From Paenibacillaceae bacterium (lineage in GTDB: Bacteria > Bacillota > Bacilli > Paenibacillales > YIM-B00363), in NCBI GenBank assembly GCA_018969805.1, contig JAGWXQ010000014.1, forward strand, positions 1-12,895: DNA of 12,895 bases. Reading direction: 5' to 3'. A program made the position numbers and the translations under genes. Shown here in pieces: positions 6,372 to 12,895 of the stretch. Positions within the stretch are counted from its first letter, which is position 1. Each line of letters starts with the position of its first letter. The notes beneath the pieces were generated by a model, which was not told the DNA's origin, searched no databases, and saw nothing but the letters and a program-made list of their open reading frames with translations.

Positions 6372-7464
6372 CGGCACCGAAGAAGGCGAGTGTGGCAAGC
6401 AGAGCGAGTGCAGCGATCAGACATGGGGAGACAAGTGCGCGCGTATGTCCGGCGATGAGCGGACCTACGAACGACCCGATCGCATAGACGATCGACAAAT
6501 GGGCAAACGCACTGCCATACGAGGCGGTCGATGTGCGCATCGCGATCCGAGTGGCGATCGCGGGGAAGACAAAGCCTTTCGCTGTCCCGATCAAAAACAA
6601 CAGCCACCACAACGACGATGGCTGCACCATACACAGCGCATACACACACACCGCAAGAGCGAGTGCGCCCCACATGATGCGCATCTCGGGTGCGATGCGG
6701 TGCAGTGACCATCCGATGATCAGCGCACACAGTGCACCAATACTCAGTGAGGCGTACAGCATGCCTTGTGACCAGAGCGACGTCCCTTGGGCAAGCAGCG
6801 GGATTTCGAAGTAGACGATGCTTTGGGCGATCGCACAGGCGAAGGGGACGACAGTGGACGCATACGACCAGCGCATGGGCGTGCGGACGTATTGTGTACG
6901 ATGGTGTTGCCCTTCACGCAAAATGAGTGCGGAAAGCAGAGCGATCAGGACGAGTGCGCCCCCGAGCCATCCAAAAGAGTAGCGAAATCCGAGCGCGTGG
7001 ACGAGCGCCGCGCCGACAGCGGGCGATGCGACGGCGGCGATCGTTTGTACGATGCCGTGTGTGGACATGAGCGTATTGTGGTGCGCAGGGGTGTGTGCGT
7101 ACCGTGCGATCATGGACATGCATGCGGGTCCTAAAAAAGCGATGACAAATCCACTGATGGCACGCAGTACGACGAGGTGACCCGCCGTTGTCACGACGGA
7201 TTGGGCAATCATGAGGAGGCCTGTGCCGAGTACGCTCGTGACGATGAAGCGTTTGCTGCCAAAGCGATCGATGAGCGTGCCTGCGATCGCATTGCCGGGG
7301 ATGTGGGTCAATGCGTACAGACCCATCATCCACCCGAGCAGCTGTGGTGTGGCACCAAGCGAAAGCGCAAAGGGCGTAAGCATCGGGTATTGGGCATGCA
7401 AATCAAAGACAGCGACAAACAACATTGCGTATAAAGCGATCAGTTGCAATGCACGACACCCCAT
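6334..7464 (-). CDS. MFS transporter, substrate unknown
   Basis: A 376-aa, strongly hydrophobic protein with about 11-12 membrane segments. The Major Facilitator Superfamily loop 2-3 motif is clear: GTLIDRFGSKR at residues 62-72, preceded by the helix LLGWMMGLYALTHIPGNAI. A second hint is VLRAISGFVIAFLGPACMSMIARY (helix 4, about 98-121), and a conserved-looking STHGIVQTIAAVASPAVGAAL in helix 5. This is the sugar/drug efflux-like type, but I cannot name a substrate. It is slightly short for the family (about 400) but has both halves. The ATG at 7464 has only a weak ribosome binding site (GGGAT about 9 nt upstream), and the next internal ATG (residue 14) has none. It is the only minus-strand gene, converges on the Sco gene with a 38-bp overlap and diverges from the PBP gene. 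A link to copper or oxidase assembly is possible but not shown. Confidence 0.88.
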   Translation of the reverse strand: MGCRALQLIALYAMLFVAVFDLHAQYPMLTPFALSLGATPQLLGWMMGLYALTHIPGNAIAGTLIDRFGSKRFIVTSVLGTGLLMIAQSVVTTAGHLVVLRAISGFVIAFLGPACMSMIARYAHTPAHHNTLMSTHGIVQTIAAVASPAVGAALVHALGFRYSFGWLGGALVLIALLSALILREGQHHRTQYVRTPMRWSYASTVVPFACAIAQSIVYFEIPLLAQGTSLWSQGMLYASLSIGALCALIIGWSLHRIAPEMRIMWGALALAVCVYALCMVQPSSLWWLLFLIGTAKGFVFPAIATRIAMRTSTASYGSAFAHLSIVYAIGSFVGPLIAGHTRALVSPCLIAALALLATLAFFGAVTPRATSVRPLG

Positions 7465-7468
7465 TTCT

Positions 7469-7481
7469 TACGGATCCCGTA
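7469..7481. repeat. Inverted repeat near the MFS gene start
   Basis: TACGG-ATC-CCGTA, perfect 5-bp arms with 3 nt between, sits 5-17 bp upstream of the minus-strand MFS start codon. It overlaps that gene's likely ribosome binding region, so it could block translation or be an operator. Short arms make chance possible. Confidence 0.4.
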
Positions 7482-7491
7482 TTTCCCACAT

Positions 7492-7530
7492 ATGTCGAGA
7501 CGACATCCTTGTATGCCATCGCGTACAAGG
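7492..7530. repeat. Two touching inverted repeats between MFS and PBP genes
   Basis: ATGTCG-AGA-CGACAT (7492-7506, perfect 6-bp arms) abuts CCTTGTATG-CCATCG-CGTACAAGG (7507-7530, 9-bp arms with one T-G pair as RNA). No T run follows on either strand, so they are not standard terminators. Lying between divergent genes, they are candidates for an operator or an mRNA leader structure. I found no convincing promoter pair in this 165-bp region. Confidence 0.55.
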
Positions 7531-7613
7531 TGTTTGGAAAACGCATAGTTGTGAGGAAATACGCGTTCGGTTCAAGAACATATCGTATGGGTTTGAGGCG
7601 TACCGTATGCGTC

Positions 7614-7622
7614 GGGAGGGGG
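7614..7622 (+). promoter_or_regulatory. Ribosome binding site that sets the PBP TTG start
   Basis: GGGAGGGGG lies 7 nt before TTG 7630. No in-frame ATG or GTG sits at a comparable distance, so it supports a TTG start. Confidence 0.7.
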
Positions 7623-7629
7623 TACGACA

Positions 7630-9657
7630 TTGGCATCGACGGATGGTGATGAACTGCGCTTGCGTCGAGGCACGCAATATCGCATACATGCTCTTTTTTT
7701 CTTCATATTCCTCTGTTTTTCGATCCTGATTATTCGGCTGGCATGGATACAAATCGTACAGAAAGAAGAGCTGACCGTTCAAGAAATGTCACGTGCGACA
7801 CGAACGGTGTACATTGCACCAATACGTGGCAACATTTATGATCGCAACGGATATCCGATCGCGTACTCTACATCGGCGCAGTCGTTGTACTATCGGATTG
7901 AGCCTGGTCAGACGCTGGAGAAGCACAAAAAAATTGCGCATGCCCTCGCACAGCTGTTTGCGAAGTACGATCCCCAAGGTGCACGACAGACGCCCCGTGA
8001 AATATTCGAATCGTTGGATGTGGGTCGGGACTATGACGGCAATCGTACGGAGATGACGCACTTGATGTATACACCACGACGCATCAAAATCGGGCTGACG
8101 CAAATGGAAATTGCGACCGTGCTGTCGCATCCGGAGCGCTATCCGGGTGTTGAGATTGTGGAGGAAAGCGTGCGCCACTATGACTCCAATACGATCGCAG
8201 CACAGCTTGTTGGGTATTTAAAGCCTTTTTCCGTCGCCAAAAACCAGACCGTCTCGTATCTCAAGCGGTACCAAGACCGCGCCCGCACGAAAGACTATTT
8301 GCTTTCGGAAGACGTCGGTTTTGATGGCATTGAGCTTGTGGAACAAGAGCGATTGCGGGGCAAAGCTGGAGAGCGCAAATACCCAGTCAATAGCCAAGAC
8401 CAAATTATCGGGGCAGTGACGACGACTCCTCCACAAAAAGGAAACAACGTATATCTTACTTTGGACAAAGACGTCCAGTTGGCGACCGAACAAGCCATTA
8501 TGGATCATCTCTCGTTGATGAAATCGTCGAAAGGGCATAAGTACTTGTCGCTTGGAGAGCAAGCGCGCATGGGCTTTGCTGTGGCAATGGAAGTCGATAC
8601 GGGCAACGTCCTTGCGATGGCATCGATGCCGGACTACGACCCCAACGTATGGTCAAACGGCATTTCTACACGTACGTTTCAAGCAATACAGCCGTATTAT
8701 CAAAATGGTACGATCAAGACGGTGTACGCCGACATCGTTGATGCCAAGCAGCGTGCACGGCATCCGACATCGATTGTCCCGCTTGGATCGACGATTAAGC
8801 CACTAACGGTACTTATTGGGTTGCAAGAACAGCTGTTTTCCCCCGCGACATCGTATGTGGACACCGGAAAAGCCGTGTACGGGCGCGACAACAATACCGT
8901 CATCCGCAATGCATTAAAGGCCGCAAACGGGCGCATTCGACCGGATGAAGCGATCGCGGTATCATCGAATACGTTTATGGTCGATATGGTCGGATTGCGG
9001 TTGTACGGTAAGTATGGCGGGGAGTCCGGTAGAGCGATTGCGGTATGGGATGACTACATGAAGCAGTTTGGACTCGGGGTGAGTACCGGAAGTGGTTTGC
9101 CGATGGAAAGTGCCGGTGTCATCGATTACCGCGGAAAATCGAGCGGGAGTGTCCAAAATGCGATGGCGATGGCATCGTTTGGACAGCAAGGGCGGTATAC
9201 GACATTGCAGCTTGCGCAGTATGCAGCGATGCTCGCCAATCGCGGCAAACGATTACGCCCACAATTTGTGGGCAAATTGACGGACTTTGAGGGTGCGGTC
9301 GTGCATACGGCACAGCGCGAAGTGCTCAATACGTTTGACGCCCCGATGTCTTCATGGGAAACGGTACACCGGGGCATGGAGGCGGTCACCAAATCCGGGA
9401 CACTTCGGAGGTGGTTTGGACAGCTGCCTTTTGATGTCGCATCGAAGACGGGGACATCGCAGCAAGTGACTTCGGCAGGAATAGTTGAAAATTCCGTCTT
9501 TATTGCGTATGCGCCAGCACAACAACCAAAAATTGCGGTCGCGGTCGTCGTGCCGTGGGGGGGGTTTGGGGGCTGGGGGGCAGCACCAATTGCTGCGAAG
9601 ATTTTTGCTGCGGTGGATGCGTATGTCGGCATTCCGAAGACACCGACGCGTGGGTGA
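7630..9657 (+). CDS. Class B penicillin-binding protein, PBP2 type transpeptidase
   Basis: A D,D-transpeptidase that cross-links peptidoglycan on the outer face of the membrane, probably with a SEDS glycosyltransferase encoded elsewhere. It is 675 aa, normal for the MrdA/PbpA group. A short Arg-containing cytoplasmic tail precedes one membrane segment (about residues 19-42). The dimerisation domain opens with the typical APIRGNIYDRNGYPIAYS and continues to about residue 300; the transpeptidase domain follows with all three active-site motifs: S387-x-x-K390 in LGSTIKPLT, S445-S446-N447 in AVSSNTFM, and K606-T607-G608 in ASKTGTSQQ. No PASTA domains. The TTG start is set by GGGAGGGGG 7 nt upstream. 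The gene diverges from the MFS transporter, and a cell-wall amidase gene follows 73 bp downstream. The coding strand near 9557-9580 carries runs of 8, 5 and 6 G encoding Trp-Gly-Gly-Phe-Gly-Gly-Trp-Gly. Assignment to the elongasome PBP2 or to a sporulation paralogue is not settled. Confidence 0.92.
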   Translation: MASTDGDELRLRRGTQYRIHALFFFIFLCFSILIIRLAWIQIVQKEELTVQEMSRATRTVYIAPIRGNIYDRNGYPIAYSTSAQSLYYRIEPGQTLEKHKKIAHALAQLFAKYDPQGARQTPREIFESLDVGRDYDGNRTEMTHLMYTPRRIKIGLTQMEIATVLSHPERYPGVEIVEESVRHYDSNTIAAQLVGYLKPFSVAKNQTVSYLKRYQDRARTKDYLLSEDVGFDGIELVEQERLRGKAGERKYPVNSQDQIIGAVTTTPPQKGNNVYLTLDKDVQLATEQAIMDHLSLMKSSKGHKYLSLGEQARMGFAVAMEVDTGNVLAMASMPDYDPNVWSNGISTRTFQAIQPYYQNGTIKTVYADIVDAKQRARHPTSIVPLGSTIKPLTVLIGLQEQLFSPATSYVDTGKAVYGRDNNTVIRNALKAANGRIRPDEAIAVSSNTFMVDMVGLRLYGKYGGESGRAIAVWDDYMKQFGLGVSTGSGLPMESAGVIDYRGKSSGSVQNAMAMASFGQQGRYTTLQLAQYAAMLANRGKRLRPQFVGKLTDFEGAVVHTAQREVLNTFDAPMSSWETVHRGMEAVTKSGTLRRWFGQLPFDVASKTGTSQQVTSAGIVENSVFIAYAPAQQPKIAVAVVVPWGGFGGWGAAPIAAKIFAAVDAYVGIPKTPTRG

Positions 9658-9718
9658 AGGCGCGAAACGCCCGCAACTTTTCATCCGCACGCGCGTGTAA
9701 CGATGTGTGCGCGCGTGT

Positions 9719-9726
9719 GGAGGTGG
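9719..9726 (+). promoter_or_regulatory. Ribosome binding site that sets the amidase GTG start
   Basis: GGAGGTGG, with its GGAGG core 7 nt before GTG 9731. It excludes the in-frame GTG at 9707, which would lie upstream of this site and prepend eight residues to the signal peptide. Confidence 0.75.
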
Positions 9727-9730
9727 TTGT

Positions 9731-10801
9731 GTGCGAAAAGTTTTCGTGTGGTTGTGTGCATGCATTGTGATCGGCAGTTTTGGGGTCTCGGCTGCTGCTG
9801 CGAAGCCGAGTGGGATACAGACAGCGCTAGCGGTGTACGTGGATGGGCGTAAAGTCGATGAAGAAGCGATCGCGGTCGGACAGACGGCGTACGTGCCCAT
9901 TGACGTGCTTGCGCGCGTCGTTGAAGGAGTTTCGTACGAAGTCGATAATGACATTGTCTTTTTGACGGTTGGTTCGGTCGCATTTACATATCGTGCGGGC
10001 GAATCGTTTATTCTCATAGATGGGAAGAAGCAAGAAGTCGCCGATGTGGCGTGGAAATCTTCGGACGATGCCAATGCACAGCGGTTTGTGCCGCTGTCGT
10101 GGATGGAGTACGTACCACAACTCAAAGTGCTCATCGATGCACTCAAGCGTGCAGTGCTTATTTATCGTCCGATGCAGCGGACGAATGCGGTTGCTCTAGG
10201 GAAAGACGAGCCGACAAAACCTTTGCCCCCGGTCGTACCAGCGGCACCGCGTACAGGACCACGTACTGTGATGATTGACGCTGGGCATGGCGGACAAGAC
10301 AATGGCGCGACATCGGTGCGCGGACGGTTTGAAAAAGACTTCAATTTGTCCATCGCACAACAGCTGTTTGCCAAATTGTCCGTCGATGGGGTCATGTATC
10401 CGAGGTTGATGCGTGCGACTGACGAATACATTGCGCCACTCGCGCGGGCAAACATTGCCAACGAAGCGGCTGTTGATGTGTTTGTGTCGATTCACGCGAA
10501 CGCAGCACCATCGCCACTCGTTTCTGGGTTGGAAACGTACTATTGGCGTGACGACAGCGTCGTTCTCGCCGAAGTGCTGCACAGGGAGCTTCGCGCATCG
10601 CTGGGGAGTGTGGATCGCGGTGTGCGAAAGCAACGTTTTGCGGTCGTCCGTGAAACGCGGATGCCTGCGGTATTGCTTGAGCTTGGGTTTTTGTCCAATG
10701 CCGCGGAGGAACAATTGTTGTTTCTTCCAGAAACCCAACAACGCATTGTTGATGCGATCGTGCGTGGTTTGTACGTGTACGACGGCCAACGTGGTCCGTA
10801 G
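9731..10801 (+). CDS. Secreted N-acetylmuramoyl-L-alanine amidase (Amidase_3)
   Basis: A zinc amidase that cuts the bond between N-acetylmuramic acid and L-alanine in peptidoglycan. With the start at GTG 9731 it has 356 aa. A signal peptide is evident: VRKVFVWLCACIVIGSFG then VSAAAAK, with cleavage expected after one of the alanines near residue 25. Residues about 30-140 (LAVYVDGRKVDEEAIAVGQ to AVLIYRP) look like the copper-amine-oxidase N-terminal-like domain, common in secreted Bacillota proteins and probably a wall- or protein-binding module. A Pro-rich linker (TKPLPPVVPAAP) leads to the Amidase_3 domain. Zinc ligands are His186 (DAGHGG), Glu201 (RFEKDFN) and His255 (SIHANA), with catalytic Glu317 in LLELGFLSN, so it should be active. 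It lies 73 bp after the PBP gene and ends at a terminator. It might serve cell separation, sporulation or germination; the sequence does not decide. Confidence 0.92.
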   Translation: MRKVFVWLCACIVIGSFGVSAAAAKPSGIQTALAVYVDGRKVDEEAIAVGQTAYVPIDVLARVVEGVSYEVDNDIVFLTVGSVAFTYRAGESFILIDGKKQEVADVAWKSSDDANAQRFVPLSWMEYVPQLKVLIDALKRAVLIYRPMQRTNAVALGKDEPTKPLPPVVPAAPRTGPRTVMIDAGHGGQDNGATSVRGRFEKDFNLSIAQQLFAKLSVDGVMYPRLMRATDEYIAPLARANIANEAAVDVFVSIHANAAPSPLVSGLETYYWRDDSVVLAEVLHRELRASLGSVDRGVRKQRFAVVRETRMPAVLLELGFLSNAAEEQLLFLPETQQRIVDAIVRGLYVYDGQRGP

Positions 10802-10803
10802 TT

Positions 10804-10841
10804 CCCTTTGTCCGTGAAGGCGGATAGAGGGTGTTTTTGTT
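10804..10841 (+). terminator. Intrinsic terminator after the amidase gene
   Basis: CCCTTTGTCCG (10804-10814) pairs along its length with CGGATAGAGGG (10821-10831), 11 bp with two G-U pairs, around the 6-nt loop TGAAGG. TGTTTTTGTT follows. It begins 2 nt after the amidase stop and marks the end of the wall-gene unit, so nth probably has its own promoter in 10842-10896, where I see only weak candidates. Confidence 0.75.
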
Positions 10842-10910
10842 CCACAGTATCGGATAGGGACGCATACTATCGATTTACGGATTCGTACGCAACAAAGAGG
10901 GGCGTGTGGT

Positions 10911-11570
10911 ATGGAGCAACTGAGGACATTATGGGACGAACAGTACGCTCGTATTGCGGCAATCGTTCCGGATGCGCATTGCGAGCTTGTCCACCGCAAT
11001 GCGTTTGAACTGACGATCGCTGTATTGCTCTCTGCCCAGTGTACCGATGTCATGGTCAATGCAGTGACACCGGGACTGTTTGCGGCGTATCGTACACCAC
11101 AGCAGTTTGCGGAGGCATCCGTAGAAGATGTCGCGCACGCGATACGGAAAATCGGTTTGTTTCGCACAAAAGCGAAGCACATCGTTCAGTTGTGCCGCAA
11201 ACTGATCGATGCCTATGGGGGAGAAATTCCGACGACGCGGGAGGAGCTGATGACGCTTCCAGGCATCGGACGCAAAAGTGCAAACGTTATTTTATCGACG
11301 GCGTTTGGGGTTCCTGCGATCGCTGTCGATACGCACGTCGAGCGGGTGTCCAAACGACTCGGCGTTGTGCATGCGCGTACGTCTGTTGCCGCAGTGGAGC
11401 GGGAGCTGATGGTACGCCTGCCGGAGCACGAATGGACGCGTGCGCATCATCGGCTCGTGCTGTTTGGACGGTATCATTGTACAGCGATGCGTCCACAATG
11501 TGCTCAGTGTACGTTGCGCACGATATGCCCAGAAGGACAAAGGCATCATGAAGGGGGATGGACACGATGA
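10911..11570 (+). CDS. nth: Endonuclease III (DNA glycosylase / AP lyase)
   Basis: Nth removes oxidised pyrimidines from DNA and nicks the resulting abasic site in base excision repair. The 219-aa length is standard (E. coli 211). Visible features: N-terminal FELTIAVLLSAQCTDVMVN, matching the family's LLSAQ.TD block; the helix-hairpin-helix LPGIGRKSANVILS with catalytic Lys122; catalytic Asp140 in AVDTHVERVSKRL; and the four Cys of the 4Fe-4S cluster as C190-x6-C197-x2-C200-x5-C206. All catalytic and cluster residues are present. ATG 10911 follows GAGGGG (10897-10902) at 8 nt. Its stop overlaps the start of the next small gene (ATGA), and the same happens at the following junction, so the three are translated as a coupled unit. 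In B. subtilis nth lies beside dnaD; that arrangement is not seen here. Confidence 0.96.
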   Translation: MEQLRTLWDEQYARIAAIVPDAHCELVHRNAFELTIAVLLSAQCTDVMVNAVTPGLFAAYRTPQQFAEASVEDVAHAIRKIGLFRTKAKHIVQLCRKLIDAYGGEIPTTREELMTLPGIGRKSANVILSTAFGVPAIAVDTHVERVSKRLGVVHARTSVAAVERELMVRLPEHEWTRAHHRLVLFGRYHCTAMRPQCAQCTLRTICPEGQRHHEGGWTR

Positions 11571-11845
11571 GATGCATTACGGTGTACACAAAAGATTTTG
11601 CGCGCTTTTCGGACATTTTGGAAGACGTGCTGTCTGTAACACTGGCAAGCGACGAGCAAACGACGATTGACGGTGTGGCGGTACATGCTTCTGGTGACGT
11701 ACCCGAACATTATGTACATCGGATGCGTCAGAAAAAAGACGTCGTCATTATGCGGGATGTACAGAGAAACATTGTGATTTTGCAGCGCGGCGATGTATTT
11801 GAAGTGCTCGTTCATCAGCACAGTTCGGAAGCGGTCGGCTCATGA
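11567..11845 (+). CDS. Small conserved-looking protein, function unknown
   Basis: I do not recognise this 92-aa protein with certainty. I choose ATG 11567 over ATG 11558 because AAGGGGG (11551-11557) is 9 nt from the former but touches the latter, and because it forms an ATGA overlap with the nth stop. The sequence looks like a genuine folded cytoplasmic protein: MRCITVYTKDFARFSDILED at the start, a middle block VHASGDVPEHYVHRMRQKKD, and beta-like stretches VVIMRDVQRNIVILQRGDVFEVLVHQH, with balanced charge and no signal peptide, membrane segment, Cys pair or DNA-binding motif. The proline and aromatic block SGDVPEHYV is the most distinctive. Its stop again overlaps the M24 gene start (ATGA), so its product is probably made in step with nth and the peptidase. 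I vaguely recall similar short proteins in Bacillota genomes with unreliable enzyme names; I do not rely on that. Confidence 0.8.
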   Translation: MRCITVYTKDFARFSDILEDVLSVTLASDEQTTIDGVAVHASGDVPEHYVHRMRQKKDVVIMRDVQRNIVILQRGDVFEVLVHQHSSEAVGS

Positions 11846-12895
11846 CTGCCCGTTCATGGACGCGCATTGAGAACATACAGCGAGAGCTGCAGCGCAGTGC
11901 TCCTGATCGCGCGGGCATTGTCCTTACGCATGCGGTCGATGTATATTATGCGACACGTACCATGCAGTCAGGGATGTTGTTTGTTCCGATCGACGGCGAG
12001 CCGCTGTTTTTCGTGCGCCGCAGTGTAGAACGGGCGATGCATGAGTCGTGCGTCGCGGTCCGACCGCTTGTCCGATTGCGGGATGTCGTGGCGGACGTGT
12101 ACGCACGCTGGGGCAGCAATGCCCAGACGTGGGCATTGCCGTTGGATACGCTGCGCACGGATCAGTTTATGCGCATCCGCGATGCGTGTGCAACGTGGAC
12201 GTGGGTCGATGGGGCACACGTGATTCGTACGGTGCGGATGATCAAAGAAGAGGGAGAAATTGCGGCGATGCGCCGTGCAGCGGTTCTCGTCGATCACGCG
12301 CTGCGCGCAGCGTGGCAGCACGTCCATAGTGAGATGAGCGAGGTGGCTTTGCTGGCATTGATCGAAGCAGAGCTGCGCGCGGGGCACGACGTGCGTCTCA
12401 TTCGTGCGCGTGCACCGCATATGGACATTCAGACGGGCATCGTCAGCAGTGGGGCACGGGCTGCGATGCCGTCGGCGTTTGATGGACCTCTTGCAGGATT
12501 GGGCTTGCATCCAGCGTTTCCGAAAGGAGCGAGTGCGCACGCGCTTGGGTGTGGCGTGCCGATTGTGATCGACATTGGTGCAAACGTCGATGGATACCTT
12601 ACGGATCAGACGCGCATCGGGGTTATTGGCGAATGGACCGACGCACGGTGGGTGCGGACGTACGACACCGCTGTGCACATCCTGCGGTCGCTGGAACGGT
12701 TGCTTAAACCTGGGACTCCGTGTCATGTGCTGTATGCGCATGCGCTGCAGCTGGCCGAACAAGCCGGATTAGGCAATCATTTTATGGGCGATGGGCAGGC
12801 GGTGTCGTTTGTCGGGCACGGCATCGGGCTTGAAATCGACGAGTGGCCCGTGTTGGCACCGCGCTGTGAGACGGTGCTTGCACCTGGAATGGTAC
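11842..12895 (+). CDS. M24-family metallopeptidase (Xaa-Pro peptidase-like), 3' end missing
   Basis: A pita-bread-fold peptidase of the Xaa-Pro aminopeptidase/dipeptidase type; 351 codons are visible and the gene leaves the right edge. The start is ATG 11842 in an ATGA overlap with the preceding stop; the ribosome binding site (GGAAG about 11 nt before) is weak, fitting translational coupling. Residues 1-130 form the creatinase-like N-terminal domain (IVLTHAVDVYYATRT, MLFVPIDGEPLFFVRRS). The catalytic domain starts near VRMIKEEGEIAAMRRA (about 130). Metal ligands seen: Asp244 in VIDIGANVDGY and Asp255 in LTDQTRIG, eleven residues apart as required, and His326 in FVGHGIGLEIDEWP. The two Glu ligands would lie beyond the window. 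Position 333 is Asp, where many relatives have His (GLEVHE); this variant may belong to a recognised subclade. Substrate unknown; a role in peptide turnover is inferred. Confidence 0.9.
   Translation, partial: MTARSWTRIENIQRELQRSAPDRAGIVLTHAVDVYYATRTMQSGMLFVPIDGEPLFFVRRSVERAMHESCVAVRPLVRLRDVVADVYARWGSNAQTWALPLDTLRTDQFMRIRDACATWTWVDGAHVIRTVRMIKEEGEIAAMRRAAVLVDHALRAAWQHVHSEMSEVALLALIEAELRAGHDVRLIRARAPHMDIQTGIVSSGARAAMPSAFDGPLAGLGLHPAFPKGASAHALGCGVPIVIDIGANVDGYLTDQTRIGVIGEWTDARWVRTYDTAVHILRSLERLLKPGTPCHVLYAHALQLAEQAGLGNHFMGDGQAVSFVGHGIGLEIDEWPVLAPRCETVLAPGMV

Noticed and set aside
5735..6730. Minus-strand open frame of 331 codons across Sco and the MFS 3' part
   Set aside because: Arg/Cys/Ser-rich with no family resemblance; both Sco (+) and the MFS transporter (-, another frame) are clearly real in this stretch.
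9659..9680. Terminator after the PBP gene (GGCG-CGAAA-CGCC, then CTTTT)
   Set aside because: Only a 4-bp stem and four T placed 6 nt away; too weak to call.
10837..10868. Promoter TTGTTC ... CATACT upstream of nth
   Set aside because: The spacer is 20 nt and both hexamers are weak; the TTG is part of the terminator T tract.
10196..11182. Minus-strand open frame of 328 codons opposite the amidase and nth
   Set aside because: It crosses the amidase terminator and lies antisense to two well-supported genes; composition is shadow-like.
1..12895. Mobile element, phage or defence system
   Set aside because: No transposase, integrase, CRISPR-like direct repeats, restriction-modification or toxin genes; all genes are housekeeping in type and base use looks even.

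Overview
The window (12,895 bp, GC a little above 50% by eye) looks like core chromosome of a Gram-positive bacterium of the Bacillota, most likely an aerobic member of the Bacillales or Alicyclobacillaceae type. The signs are strong GGAGG-type ribosome binding sites with GTG and TTG starts, a pyruvate kinase carrying the extra C-terminal PEP-utiliser domain, a secreted cell-wall amidase with an N-terminal copper-amine-oxidase-like domain, and haem O synthase plus a Sco protein for an aa3/caa3-type oxidase. The genus is my inference. I see no phage gene, transposase, CRISPR array, tRNA or rRNA.

Left part (1-4385, all +): the 3' half of accA (acetyl-CoA carboxylase), pyk (pyruvate kinase) 27 bp later, then ppk1 (polyphosphate kinase). 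A short intrinsic terminator sits in the 40-bp pyk/ppk1 gap. Together these handle pyruvate/acetyl-CoA supply and phosphate storage.

Middle (4386-7464): a 456-bp region without a convincing gene precedes ctaB. It contains a plausible sigma-A promoter, then a compact predicted RNA (9-10 bp closing stem, perfect 7-bp inner hairpin, a third arm with two competing pairings) ending in nine T. It looks like a small RNA or a transcription-attenuating leader of ctaB and is the most unusual element here. ctaB and a Sco/SenC copper chaperone form a cytochrome oxidase assembly pair. A minus-strand MFS transporter gene runs into the Sco gene and overlaps its end by 38 bp.

Right part (7465-12895, all +): a 165-bp divergent intergenic region with three inverted repeats, two of them touching end to end; a class B penicillin-binding protein (PBP2 type); a secreted N-acetylmuramoyl-L-alanine amidase with its own terminator; then a tightly coupled set nth (endonuclease III), a 92-aa protein that I do not recognise, and an M24-family (Xaa-Pro peptidase-like) gene that leaves the window. 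The last two junctions are ATGA stop/start overlaps.

A background signal is that the palindrome GCGATCGC (the HIP1 octamer known from cyanobacteria) occurs eight times, mostly as Ala-Ile-Ala codons.
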